Below are positions 53,470 through 61,654 of a stretch of DNA of 64,000 nucleotides, in pieces (within the stretch, counting starts at the first letter, position 1; each line of letters begins with the position of its first letter). The stretch is from positions 3,162,001 through 3,226,000 of the forward strand of contig NZ_CP015118.1 in the NCBI RefSeq assembly GCF_002116905.1, in the 5' to 3' direction. The notes beneath the pieces were generated by a model. The model saw only the letters and a list, made by a program, of their open reading frames with translations. It was not told where the DNA came from and did no database searches. The stretch is from Piscinibacter gummiphilus (GTDB lineage Bacteria; Pseudomonadota; Gammaproteobacteria; Burkholderiales; Burkholderiaceae_C). The position numbers were made by a program, and so were the translations under genes.

Positions 53470-54738
53470 ATGGCACTCATCGTTCACAAATACGGCGGCA
53501 CCTCCATGGGCTCCACGGAGCGCATTCGAAACGTCGCCAAGCGGGTCGCCAAATGGGCCCGTGCCGGGCACCAGATGGTCGTCGTTCCCTCGGCCATGAG
53601 CGGTGAGACCAACCGCCTGCTGGGCCTGGCGAAGGAACTGTCCCCGACCCAGACCACCGACGCGCTGCTGCGCGAACTCGACATGATCGCCTCCACGGGC
53701 GAACAGGTCTCGGTGGGCCTGCTCGCCATCGCGCTGCAGGCCGAAGGTGTCGAGGCCGTGAGCTATGCCGGCTGGCAGGTGCCCGTGCGCACCGACAGCT
53801 CGTACACGAAAGCCCGCATCCAGAGCATCGACGACGCACGCGTGCGCGCCGACCTGGCCGCCGGCCGCGTCGTGATCGTCTGCGGCTTCCAGGGCGTGGA
53901 CGACAAGGGCAACATCACCACGCTCGGCCGTGGCGGCTCCGACACCTCGGCCGTGGCCGTGGCGGCCGCGATGAAGGCCGACGAGTGCCTGATCTTCACC
54001 GACGTCGACGGCGTCTACACCACCGACCCGCGCATCGTGCCCGAGGCACGCCGCATGGCCACCGTCAGCTTCGAGGAAATGCTCGAGATGGCGAGCCTGG
54101 GCTCGAAGGTGCTGCAGATCCGTTCCGTCGAATTCGCCGGCAAGTACCGCGTGCCCACGCGCGTGCTCTCCAGCTTCACCCCGTGGGACATCGACATCGC
54201 CGAAGAGGCGCGCTCCGGCACCCTGATCACTTTTGAGGAAGACGAAAAAATGGAACAAGCAGTTGTGGCTGGCATCGCCTTCAACCGCGATGAAGCGAAG
54301 ATCTCCGTGATGGGAGTGCCCGACAAGCCTGGCATCGCGTTCCAGATCCTCGGCCCCGTCGCCGAAGCCAACATCGACATCGACGTCATCATCCAGAACG
54401 TCTCGCACGACGGCAAGACCGACTTCTCGTTCACGGTCCACCGCAACGACTACCAGCGCACGCTCGACCTGCTGAACGCGAAGGTCGTGCCCGCCACCGC
54501 CGCCACGCAGGTCGTGGGCGACCCGAAGATCTGCAAGGTCAGCATCGTCGGCATCGGCATGCGCTCGCACGTGGGCGTGGCCTCGAAGATGTTCCGTTGC
54601 CTGGCCGACGAAGGCATCAACATCCAGATGATCACCACCAGCGAAATCAAGACGAGCGTGGTCATCGACGAGAAGTACATGGAGCTCGCCGTGCGCGCTC
54701 TGCACAAGGCCTTCGATTTGGATCAGCCCGCTGGCTGA
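53470..54738 (+). CDS. lysC: Aspartate kinase
   Basis: First enzyme of lysine, threonine and methionine synthesis; phosphorylates aspartate in the cytoplasm. 422 residues with an N-terminal kinase domain (MALIVHKYGGTSMGSTERIR; GRGGSDTSAVAVAAAMKADE; FTDVDGVYTTDPRIVPEARR) and two ACT regulatory domains (from about residue 265 and 345). This is the monofunctional alpha-beta type regulated by lysine and threonine. An internal in-frame ATG at 54250 may also produce a separate beta subunit. A short hairpin follows the stop, then tRNA-Ser. Confidence 0.97.
   Translation: MALIVHKYGGTSMGSTERIRNVAKRVAKWARAGHQMVVVPSAMSGETNRLLGLAKELSPTQTTDALLRELDMIASTGEQVSVGLLAIALQAEGVEAVSYAGWQVPVRTDSSYTKARIQSIDDARVRADLAAGRVVIVCGFQGVDDKGNITTLGRGGSDTSAVAVAAAMKADECLIFTDVDGVYTTDPRIVPEARRMATVSFEEMLEMASLGSKVLQIRSVEFAGKYRVPTRVLSSFTPWDIDIAEEARSGTLITFEEDEKMEQAVVAGIAFNRDEAKISVMGVPDKPGIAFQILGPVAEANIDIDVIIQNVSHDGKTDFSFTVHRNDYQRTLDLLNAKVVPATAATQVVGDPKICKVSIVGIGMRSHVGVASKMFRCLADEGINIQMITTSEIKTSVVIDEKYMELAVRALHKAFDLDQPAG
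54250..54738 (+). CDS. Possible internal start: aspartate kinase beta subunit
   Basis: An ATG inside lysC begins MEQAVVAGIAFNRDEAKISV and would encode a 162-residue protein comprising only the two ACT domains. A purine-rich GAGGAAG lies 8 bases upstream within an A/T-rich stretch that is unusual for this genome. In Corynebacterium and Bacillus the same position encodes the regulatory beta subunit from an internal start (established). Its use here is inferred. Confidence 0.5.
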   Translation: MEQAVVAGIAFNRDEAKISVMGVPDKPGIAFQILGPVAEANIDIDVIIQNVSHDGKTDFSFTVHRNDYQRTLDLLNAKVVPATAATQVVGDPKICKVSIVGIGMRSHVGVASKMFRCLADEGINIQMITTSEIKTSVVIDEKYMELAVRALHKAFDLDQPAG

Positions 54739-54739
54739 A

Positions 54740-54757
54740 AACCCGAATTCTCGGGTT
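54740..54757 (+). terminator. Short hairpin after lysC
   Basis: AACCCGA/TCGGGTT with a 4-base loop, 2 bases after the lysC stop. Only TT follows the stem, so it may be a weak terminator. It also sits just before the tRNA-Ser promoter -10 (TAGAAT, 54757-54762). Confidence 0.4.
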
Positions 54758-54774
54758 AGAATGCGCGCTGTGCT

Positions 54775-54867
54775 GGAGTCGTGACCGAGTGGCCGAAGGT
54801 GCTCCCCTGCTAAGGGAGTATGTGGGCAAAACCTGCATCGAGGGTTCGAATCCCTCCGACTCCGCCA
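54775..54867 (+). tRNA. tRNA-Ser (anticodon GCU)
   Basis: A 93-base tRNA with encoded CCA. Acceptor stem GGAGTCG pairs with CGACTCC (54857-54863). The anticodon stem CTCCC/GGGAG surrounds the loop CTGCTAA, giving anticodon GCT at 54809-54811 for AGC/AGU codons. A long variable arm and TTCGAAT T-loop are typical of serine tRNAs. Confidence 0.95.
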
Positions 54868-54884
54868 ACCAACGCAATGCAAGG

Positions 54885-54909
54885 AAGCCCCGCTCGCCGG
54901 GGCTTTTTT
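54885..54909 (+). terminator. Terminator of tRNA-Ser
   Basis: Stem AGCCCCG/CGGGGCT with loop CTCGC and six T residues, 17 bases after the tRNA CCA. Confidence 0.88.
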
Positions 54910-54932
54910 GTGCCCGCACGAAAGGTGAAGAC

Positions 54933-55310
54933 ATGCGCAGGATCATCGCGACCGCCTGGATCGCCCTCGCCGCAACAGGCTGCGGCAACACGCCCACCGC
55001 GATCCCCGAAGAGTTCGTGCTGTGGAAGACAGTGCGCGTGCCCGCCGCGTCGGCGACCGCGTTCGCCAACTGCCTCGAGCAGGAGTTCTACAAGTCCCAC
55101 TCGGTCACCGCGACCACCGTGCGGCAGCAGCGGCAGCCGGGTGGCAGTCGCGTGGAAACGTGGGGCAGCTCACGCGGGCTCCAGGTGCGTGCGGACGTGT
55201 TCGACGATGGGCGCGCCGAGCTCCGCGAACTGAAGGACTCCCAGCTCGTCGACACGAGCGGGGAACGGCGGGCTTTCCTGCGTTGCTTCGACCTGCACTC
55301 GCCGTACTAG
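54933..55310 (+). CDS. Small exported lipoprotein-like protein
   Basis: A 125-residue protein I do not recognise. The N-terminus MRRIIATAWIALAATGCGNT looks like a lipoprotein signal with a suboptimal lipobox (ATGC, Cys17). The rest is mostly beta/mixed with two further cysteines (FANCLEQEFY and FLRCFDLHSPY) that could form a disulfide. ATG 54933 has GGTGAAG just upstream. It lies between the tRNA terminator and a convergent small gene, so it is transcribed alone, perhaps from a promoter inside the tRNA region. Confidence 0.6.
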   Translation: MRRIIATAWIALAATGCGNTPTAIPEEFVLWKTVRVPAASATAFANCLEQEFYKSHSVTATTVRQQRQPGGSRVETWGSSRGLQVRADVFDDGRAELRELKDSQLVDTSGERRAFLRCFDLHSPY

Positions 55311-55325
55311 GGGCCGGGCACGGTT

Positions 55326-55535
55326 TCAGCGCGCCTCCGGTGGCTCCAGTTCGCCGAACGCCTTCGTCGCCGCATCCTCGGGCGACAGCGCGCGCCAGTT
55401 GGGGCGTGCCGCGAGGTCGGTGACGAACTCCTTCAGGTCCTCGTCACCCAGGCCCTCGTCGAGGGCCATCATCTTCTTCACGGTGCCGTCGATCCATTGC
55501 TGATCGGTCAACCGGGTCGTGTCCTTCGTGGGCAT
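55326..55535 (-). CDS. Small hypothetical protein
   Basis: A 69-residue hydrophilic protein beginning MPTKDTTRLTDQQWIDGTVK with no signal, membrane helix or known motif. A good GGAGA ribosome site lies 5-6 bases before the ATG at 55535, supporting a real gene. Predicted mostly helical and acidic (DEGLGDEDLKEFVTDLAARP). It is convergent with the small lipoprotein gene and lies just beyond the hupB terminator. No function is proposed. Confidence 0.55.
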   Translation of the reverse strand: MPTKDTTRLTDQQWIDGTVKKMMALDEGLGDEDLKEFVTDLAARPNWRALSPEDAATKAFGELEPPEAR

Positions 55536-55626
55536 GCGCGTCTCCTTCGGGCAGACCGCCTGCCCGCTGCATCTTCGCCAGCAGGCGGCGTTCCCGCAAT
55601 GATGTGCACGTGTCCCGCGCGGGCAT

Positions 55627-55651
55627 AAAAAAACCCCGGTCACCCGGGGTT
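55627..55651 (-). terminator. Terminator of hupB
   Basis: Stem AACCCCGG/CCGGGGTT with a 4-base loop, followed on the minus strand by a run of seven T residues, 52 bases beyond the hupB stop. Confidence 0.9.
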
Positions 55652-55702
55652 CTCTTCGGTCGCAGCACCCGCGGGACGCGGGCGTGCGGCGCGTGAAGGC
55701 GA

Positions 55703-56053
55703 TCAGGCCTTCTTGGCCTTCTTCGCGGGAGCGGCCTTCTTCGGGGCCGGAGCCTTGGCAGCCTTGCGAGCGGCAGCCTTCGGGTCCACGGCGGCCTTGA
55801 AGCCGGCGCCCGGGGTGAACTTCGGCAGCTTGGCGGCAGCGATCTTGATCTTCGCGCCGGTGCTGGGGTTCACGCCGTTGCGGGCGGCACGGGCGTGCTG
55901 CTTGAACGAGCCGAAGCCCGGCAGCGTGACGGCGTTGCCCTTCTTGACGTTGGTGACGACCGCGTCGAGCAGCGTTTCCAGGATGCGACCGGCTTCGGCC
56001 TTGGTCAGTTCGTGCTTGGAGGCCAGGTGCTCGATCAGTTCGGTTTTGTTCAT
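55703..56053 (-). CDS. hupB: DNA-binding protein HU with lysine/alanine-rich tail
   Basis: Histone-like nucleoid protein, 116 residues. The HU fold is clear: MNKTELIEHLASKHELTKAE, then VTLPGFGSFKQHARAARNGV and NPSTGAKIKIAAAKLPKFTP. Standard HU ends near residue 90. This protein carries an extra tail of about 26 residues rich in Ala, Lys and Pro (AARKAAKAPAPKKAAPAKKA), resembling the histone H1-like extensions found in some betaproteobacteria and actinobacteria. ATG 56053 is preceded by weak AGAA. It is monocistronic with a strong terminator. Confidence 0.93.
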   Translation of the reverse strand: MNKTELIEHLASKHELTKAEAGRILETLLDAVVTNVKKGNAVTLPGFGSFKQHARAARNGVNPSTGAKIKIAAAKLPKFTPGAGFKAAVDPKAAARKAAKAPAPKKAAPAKKAKKA

Positions 56054-56254
56054 TCTTTCGTTTCTATCGGTTGCGCCCGCCATTCGCGGGCTGCCGCATT
56101 GTGACGGAAACTTCGGGCCAATCGGCACGAGACGCCCGTTTGGGTGCATGGACACTGTGTGGGAATCCCGGAAGGGTGGTCGCGACGCAACGACGGAATT
56201 GTGCAAACATGCCGTCTTCGAGATTCGGCCGAGGGCCGTGGGGAGCGTGCTCTG

Positions 56255-59200
56255 GTGTGGATCAAGCGGTTGGTGTGGGCCCTCGCGGCCCTCGTGGTGC
56301 TCACCGGTGCGGTCTGGCTGGGCGCGCCCCCATTGATGAAGTCGCAGGGCGAGGCGCGGCTCACTGAGATGCTCGGCCGCACCGTCACGCTCGGGCGCGT
56401 GAGCATCCATCCGTGGCGCCTTCAACTCGTGGTCGAGGACATCGCCATCGCGGGGGCGGCCGGTGATGCGGCGCCGCTGCTGACCATCGACCGCCTGCTC
56501 GCGAACGTCTCGGCCAGTTCGGCGTTCCGCCGCGCGCCGGTGCTCGAAGCGATCGAACTCACGCGTCCGCGTGTCCGCGTGGCGCACACCGCGGCGGGCC
56601 GCTACGACATCGACGACCTCATCACCCGCTTCACGCCGAAGCCTTCGAGCGAGCCGGCCGGCGAGCCCGCGCGTTTCGCGCTCTACAACGTGCAGGTCAC
56701 CGATGGCGAGGCGCGGTTCGACGACCGCCCGGCGGGCCGCGTGCACGAGCTCAAGCAGCTGCAGCTGTCGCTGCCGTTCCTGTCGAACCTGCCGGCCCAG
56801 GTGGAGGTGAAGGTCGAGCCGCGCCTCGCGTTCCTGCTGAACGGAGCGTCGTTCGACACCGGCGCGCAGGCCACGCCGTTCGCGCAGACCCGCAGCGGCA
56901 CGTTCAAGCTGGGCCTCGACCGCTTCGACCTCGCGCCGTACCTCGTGTACGTGCCGAAGGCGCTGCCGGTGAAGGTGGTGCGCGGCGTGCTGGGCGGCGA
57001 CCTCGAGGCGGCGTTCTCGATCGCCCCGGACGGCCAGCCCAGCGTGACCCTCCGCGGTTCGGTCGAGGCCGACGACGTCGCGGTGGCCACCGCGGCCGAT
57101 GCCGAACTGCTCGGCTGGAAGTCGCTGAAGGTCGGGCTCGCCGACGTGCAGCCGCTGGCGCGCAAGCTCCACTTCGCCTCGGTCGATCTCGACGGCCTGT
57201 CGGTGCAGGCCCGGCGCCTCGCCGACGGGCGCATCGACGGCATGCCGGCGCCGTCCCCATCGGAAGCGGCTTCCGCGCCTGCCCCAGCGGCGTCCGCCGC
57301 CTCCGCCGTGCTCGGCAAGGCCGAACCGCTGCCCTGGGAGGTGAAGGTGGACGCCTTCCACCTCACGCACGGCCAGGTCGCGTGGCGCGATGCCACGGTG
57401 GTGCCGGCCGCGGCACTCGACCTCGTCGACGTCACGGCGAAGGCGGGCCCGGTGAGCCACCCGGCCACGGCGCCGACGCCGCTGTCGGCTTCGCTGCGCA
57501 TCCGCTCGGCCGGCGACAAGCCGCAGGACTGGGGCGCGGTGTCGGTCGAAGGCGAGGGCGGGACTGCCAGCGCCGCCGCGAACGTCACGGCCGATGCGAT
57601 CGCGCTCGAGGCGCTGCAGCCGTACCTGAACGCGGTCGCCACGCCGCGCGTGGCGGGACGGCTCTCGGCCCAGGCCCGGCTCGAGTGGGCCGGGGGGGCG
57701 GACTCGCCGCGTCTTCAGGTCCGCGTCGCCTCCGCCTCGCTCGACGGCCTGAAGGTGACGGAGGCCGGCACGCGCCTCGTGCGCGCGCCGAACGTCGAGG
57801 CCATCGCGCTCAAGCAGGCCACCGTCGCCGACGTGGCGGTGGACGTGCCGGGACGCATGGTCACCGTCGGAGAGGTCCGCCTGCAGCAGCCCTCCCTGAC
57901 CATCCAGCGCAGCGACACGGGCATCTGGAGCGCCCAGCGCTGGATCGCGGGCCCCGGGGTGGCCGAGGAGGCGGCCGCGCCCGCGGCCTCGGGGGCTGTC
58001 GCCAGTCCTCCATGGAAGGTGGCGCTCAAGACCTTTGCACTGGAGGGCGGGCGCGTGCGCGTGTCCGACGCGCAACTGGCCACCGGCGGCAAACCGCTGC
58101 TGACGGAGGTGAGTGCGATCGACCTCGGCGTGCAGGACCTCGCGCTCGAGGGCGACAAGCCGGTTCCGCCCGCCACGGTGAAGCTGTCGGCGAAGACCGG
58201 CACGGGCCAGGTGCGCTTCAACGGCAAGGTGGGCCTCGCGCCGCGCCTGGCCGAGGGCACGCTCGCGCTGACGCGGTTGCCGATCCATGCCTTCGCGCCG
58301 TATGCGGGGGTCACGCCCAACGTGGCCGTGGCGCGGGCCGAGGCCGGCTTCAAGGGGACGGTGGCGGTGCGACTGCCGGGCGAGGGCGTGGACGCCCGCG
58401 TCAAGGGCGACCTGCTGCTGGCCGATGTGCTGCTGCAGACGCGGGGCGAGGGCGCCGATGCCCCGGGCGACGACCTGCTGCAGTGGCAGGGCCTCGCGCT
58501 GGACGGCCTGGCGTTCGAGATGAAGCCGAAGGGCAAGCCCCGGCTCGAGATCGACGCGGCCACGCTCAATGCGCTGCAGGCGCGCCTCGTCGTCACCGAA
58601 CAGGGACGGCTGAACCTGCAGGATGCCGCCGGCACACGCGTGGGGCCGCAAGGCCCAGCCGATGCGGCGTCGGCGCCTGCGGCTTCGGCGAGCGCCCCCG
58701 CTCCGGCCGTCCCGGCGAGCGCCGCGGCACGTTCCGGCGGCAACGACCTGCCCCTCGACGTCACCATCACGTCCACGCGCCTGACCAACGGCCGCATCGC
58801 CTTCAGCGACAACTTCGTGCGACCGAAGTACAGCGCCGAACTCACGCAGCTCGACGGTCGCCTGGGCGCCATCAGCACGTCGGGGCTGAAGACCGCTGAA
58901 CTCGAACTCAAGGGCCGCGCGGCGGGCACGGCCGACCTCGAGATCTCCGGGCGCGTACAGCCGCTCGCGCACCCCATCTCGCTCGACATCAAGGCCCGCG
59001 CCAGCGACCTGGAGCTCGCGCCGCTGTCGCCGTACGCCGCCAAGTACGTGGGCTACGCCATCGAACGCGGGAAGCTGACGATGCAGGTGGCGTACCGCAT
59101 CGACCCCGACGGCCGGCTCGAGGCCTCGAACCAGGTCATCATCAACCAGCTCACGTTCGGCGAGAAGGTGGATTCACCCCAGGCCACCACGCTGCCAGTG

Positions 59201-59932
59201 CAGCTCGCGGTGTCGCTGCTGACCGACCGCCACGGCGTGATCGACATCAACCTGCCCATCTCCGGGTCCCTCGACGATCCGGAGTTCAGCGTGGCCGGGA
59301 TGATCTGGAAGGTGCTCGGCAACCTGATCGCCAAGGCGATCACCGCGCCGTTTTCGCTGCTGTCGGGCAGTGGCAAGACCGACATCAGCGTGCTGCCTGC
59401 GGTGCCGGGCAGCCCGAAGCTGACGGAGGCCGGTGTCGCGTCCATCGACCAGGTCGCCACCGCGCTGACCGACCGGCCCTCGCTGCGGCTCACGATCACC
59501 GGTACGTCCGACGCTGCGACCGAACGCGAGGCCTACCAGCGGCAGGTGCTCGACGCGCGGCTCGTGGCCGAGCGCCGCAAGGAGGCCCTGGCCACCGGCG
59601 GCACCGCCGAGGCCGCGGCCAGCCTGTCCGCGGCGGACCGTTCGCGCCTGCTCAAGCTGCTCTACAAGCAGACCGACCTGCCCGACAAGCCACGCAATGC
59701 GCTGGGCTTCGCGAAGGACCTGCCCGACGCGGAGATGGCGGCCCGGCTGGCGGCTCGCGTTCCCGTCGACGACGACGTCATGCGCGAACTCGCGCTGCAG
59801 CGGGCGGTGTCGGTGCGGGACGCCATCGCGGCGAAGGGCGTGGCCGTGCAGCGCCTGTTCTTGTCGGCACCGAAGGGCAAGGACGGGGACGGCTGGGTGC
59901 CGTCGGTGAAGCTGACGCTGGCGCTCGAGTGA
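56255..59932 (+). CDS. Large AsmA-like DUF748 protein
   Basis: A 1225-residue envelope protein. The N-terminal helix (RLVWALAALVVLTGAVWLGA) anchors it in the inner membrane with a huge periplasmic part. Repeated beta-rich segments follow (VRVAHTAAGRYDIDDLITRF, RFALYNVQVTDGEARFDDRP), characteristic of DUF748/AsmA-like bridge proteins. Two Ala/Pro linkers occur near residues 335-350 and 805-825. LAGMIWKVLGNLIAKAI-type text ends the DUF748 core (VAGMIWKVLGNLIAKAITAP), followed by an OmpA-like C-terminal stretch (RLTITGTSDAATEREAYQRQ). Start GTG 56255 with GGGGAG upstream. AsmA relatives help move lipids to the outer membrane; that role is inferred. Confidence 0.85.
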   Translation: MWIKRLVWALAALVVLTGAVWLGAPPLMKSQGEARLTEMLGRTVTLGRVSIHPWRLQLVVEDIAIAGAAGDAAPLLTIDRLLANVSASSAFRRAPVLEAIELTRPRVRVAHTAAGRYDIDDLITRFTPKPSSEPAGEPARFALYNVQVTDGEARFDDRPAGRVHELKQLQLSLPFLSNLPAQVEVKVEPRLAFLLNGASFDTGAQATPFAQTRSGTFKLGLDRFDLAPYLVYVPKALPVKVVRGVLGGDLEAAFSIAPDGQPSVTLRGSVEADDVAVATAADAELLGWKSLKVGLADVQPLARKLHFASVDLDGLSVQARRLADGRIDGMPAPSPSEAASAPAPAASAASAVLGKAEPLPWEVKVDAFHLTHGQVAWRDATVVPAAALDLVDVTAKAGPVSHPATAPTPLSASLRIRSAGDKPQDWGAVSVEGEGGTASAAANVTADAIALEALQPYLNAVATPRVAGRLSAQARLEWAGGADSPRLQVRVASASLDGLKVTEAGTRLVRAPNVEAIALKQATVADVAVDVPGRMVTVGEVRLQQPSLTIQRSDTGIWSAQRWIAGPGVAEEAAAPAASGAVASPPWKVALKTFALEGGRVRVSDAQLATGGKPLLTEVSAIDLGVQDLALEGDKPVPPATVKLSAKTGTGQVRFNGKVGLAPRLAEGTLALTRLPIHAFAPYAGVTPNVAVARAEAGFKGTVAVRLPGEGVDARVKGDLLLADVLLQTRGEGADAPGDDLLQWQGLALDGLAFEMKPKGKPRLEIDAATLNALQARLVVTEQGRLNLQDAAGTRVGPQGPADAASAPAASASAPAPAVPASAAARSGGNDLPLDVTITSTRLTNGRIAFSDNFVRPKYSAELTQLDGRLGAISTSGLKTAELELKGRAAGTADLEISGRVQPLAHPISLDIKARASDLELAPLSPYAAKYVGYAIERGKLTMQVAYRIDPDGRLEASNQVIINQLTFGEKVDSPQATTLPVQLAVSLLTDRHGVIDINLPISGSLDDPEFSVAGMIWKVLGNLIAKAITAPFSLLSGSGKTDISVLPAVPGSPKLTEAGVASIDQVATALTDRPSLRLTITGTSDAATEREAYQRQVLDARLVAERRKEALATGGTAEAAASLSAADRSRLLKLLYKQTDLPDKPRNALGFAKDLPDAEMAARLAARVPVDDDVMRELALQRAVSVRDAIAAKGVAVQRLFLSAPKGKDGDGWVPSVKLTLALE

Positions 59933-59972
59933 GCGCGGCCCGGGCCACGCCCTGGCGCGTGTCAGGCGCTTG

Positions 59973-60887
59973 TCAGGGGGAGCCGGCGGTGTCCAGCCGC
60001 CCGCCCAGGCCCAGCAAGCGGCCCAGCCGGCCCTTGAAACCCTGCCGTGACGACGACAGCTCGCCGAGGTTCTGCGGCAGCGTCAGCGCGGCACGGGCGG
60101 CCTGGGCCAGGGCCTGCGGGCTGGTGTCGCGCAGGGGGGTGAAGGCCGGCGTGGACAGGCGAGGCGGCGAGGGCACCACCACCGTGGGACGCTCGGCCGG
60201 GGCGGCCGGTTCCGGCTCGGGCTCGGGCACCGTGGCCGCGGGCTTGCGGAACACCGGCTCCAGCCAGTCGAGGATGGGGGCCCACTGGGCCAGGTCGGCT
60301 TCCACCTTGGACGGCGGCATGTCGAAAAGGGTGAGCCCCTGTTCGACCGATTTCACGTAGGCCTGGGTTTCGCGCAGCGCGCCCAGGTAGGTCATGTCGT
60401 GTTCGGCGGCCCAGGCCGACATCAGCTCGGCAGCGCGGGTGCGGGCATCGAGGCGCATGCCGATGGCGGCCACCTTGCAGCGGCCGCTGGCGACGCGCGG
60501 TAGGGCCATCAGTTCGGCATGGCATTCGGCCGCGCTCTCGCGGTCGAACACGGAACTGCAGACCGGCATCAGGATGGCGTCGGCGTAGCCCACCACGCGG
60601 GCGAGGTCGAAGCCTCGCAGGCCACCGGGGGTGTCGAGGATCACGTGGGTGATGCCGGCGGGCGCCCGCATCACGTTGCGGGGGTCGAGCGCCCAGCCGA
60701 GGATGGGGGCGCTGCGGGGCAGCTCGCGTTCGGCGCGCAGGCGCAGCCAAGTCTGCGTGGACTGCTGGCGGTCGACGTCGCCGAGCATCGCGAGGATGCC
60801 GTGGTGGGCGCAATAGGCGGCCAGGTGGGTGGCCAGCGTGCTCTTGCCGCTGCCTCCCTTGCGATTGACGACGGCGATGACAGGCAT
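59973..60887 (-). CDS. Orphan ParA-family ATPase
   Basis: A 304-residue cytoplasmic ATPase. The deviant Walker A is NRKGGSGKSTLATHLAAYCA; DVDRQQSTQTWLRLRAE and HVILDTPGGLRGFDLARVVG are the A' and B motifs. It lacks the ParB partner and resembles small ParA/MinD-like proteins that position cellular cargo. After residue 215 comes a Pro/Glu-rich linker (VPEPEPEPAAPAE) and a basic C-terminal end (GFKGRLGRLLGLGGRL) that could bind DNA or membrane. It is convergent with the DUF748 gene and divergent from the LON-domain gene. The cargo is unknown. Confidence 0.85.
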   Translation of the reverse strand: MPVIAVVNRKGGSGKSTLATHLAAYCAHHGILAMLGDVDRQQSTQTWLRLRAERELPRSAPILGWALDPRNVMRAPAGITHVILDTPGGLRGFDLARVVGYADAILMPVCSSVFDRESAAECHAELMALPRVASGRCKVAAIGMRLDARTRAAELMSAWAAEHDMTYLGALRETQAYVKSVEQGLTLFDMPPSKVEADLAQWAPILDWLEPVFRKPAATVPEPEPEPAAPAERPTVVVPSPPRLSTPAFTPLRDTSPQALAQAARAALTLPQNLGELSSSRQGFKGRLGRLLGLGGRLDTAGSP

Positions 60888-61005
60888 GACGCGGCACTGC
60901 GGCTGACGTGGGGTGTCGCCATTACATCACTGCAAAGTGTCTCCCGGTGCAACGATCAGTAAGGTGAACCCCGGGCTTTCGTTGCGACCGGGCGACAATG
61001 GGCCG

Positions 61006-61647
61006 ATGGATCCCGACGCCCGACTCCCGCTGTTCCCGCTGCGCACCGTGCTGTTCCCCGGGGGGCACCTGCCGTTGCAGATCTTCGAGGTGCGTTACCT
61101 CGACATGGTGCAGCGGGCCTGGCGCGAGGGGTCGCCCTTCGGGGTCGTGTGCCTCACCGAGGGCGAGGAGGTGCGGCGGGCGCCGGACGGGGCCACCTCG
61201 CACGAGGCTTTCCACACCGTGGGCACGATGGCCCGCATCGAACGGCTCGACCGACCGCGCCCGGGGCTGCTGAGCATCCACTGCCGCGGCCACCAGCGCT
61301 TCCGGCTGGAACGTTTCGAGTGCCTGCCGCACGGCCTCTGGGTGGGCGATGCCGAAACCCTGCCGGACGACCCGCTGGTGCCCATCCCGTCCGACCTCGA
61401 ACACACGGCGCTCACGCTGGAACGGGTGGTGGCCGACCTCAAGGCGCAGGAGGTGCCCGAGGCCGACATGCCGGTGCAGGGCCCGTGGCGGTTCGACGAC
61501 TGCGGCTGGGTGGCCAACCGCTGGTGCGACCTGCTGCCGCTGTCGAACGGACTGCGCCAGCAACTGCTGGTGGTCGACAGCCCGCTCGTGCGCCTGGAAC
61601 TGGTGGCGGACGCGCTCGAGCGGTTCCGCGTGCCACCGGACGGGTGA
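61006..61647 (+). CDS. LON N-terminal substrate-binding domain protein
   Basis: A 213-residue cytoplasmic protein consisting only of the LON N-terminal domain: RLPLFPLRTVLFPGGHLPLQ, then IFEVRYLDMVQRAWREGSPF, GTMARIERLDRPRPGLLSIH and GHQRFRLERF. It lacks the ATPase and protease parts of Lon. Such proteins are common in proteobacteria and have no established activity. ATG 61006 was chosen because it starts the conserved FPL-containing core. It is convergent with the cfa gene, ending 8 bases before its stop. Confidence 0.88.
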   Translation: MDPDARLPLFPLRTVLFPGGHLPLQIFEVRYLDMVQRAWREGSPFGVVCLTEGEEVRRAPDGATSHEAFHTVGTMARIERLDRPRPGLLSIHCRGHQRFRLERFECLPHGLWVGDAETLPDDPLVPIPSDLEHTALTLERVVADLKAQEVPEADMPVQGPWRFDDCGWVANRWCDLLPLSNGLRQQLLVVDSPLVRLELVADALERFRVPPDG

Positions 61648-61654
61648 GGGCGGG

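Noticed and set aside
54775..55535. tRNA-Ser as an integration site of a mobile island
   Set aside because: No integrase, no duplicated tRNA 3' end and only two small genes before hupB; the region looks like ordinary chromosome.
56054..58972. Minus-strand extension of the HU frame to over 1000 codons
   Set aside because: Only the last 116 codons are HU, with a family-matching ATG at 56053; the rest is antisense to the DUF748 gene.
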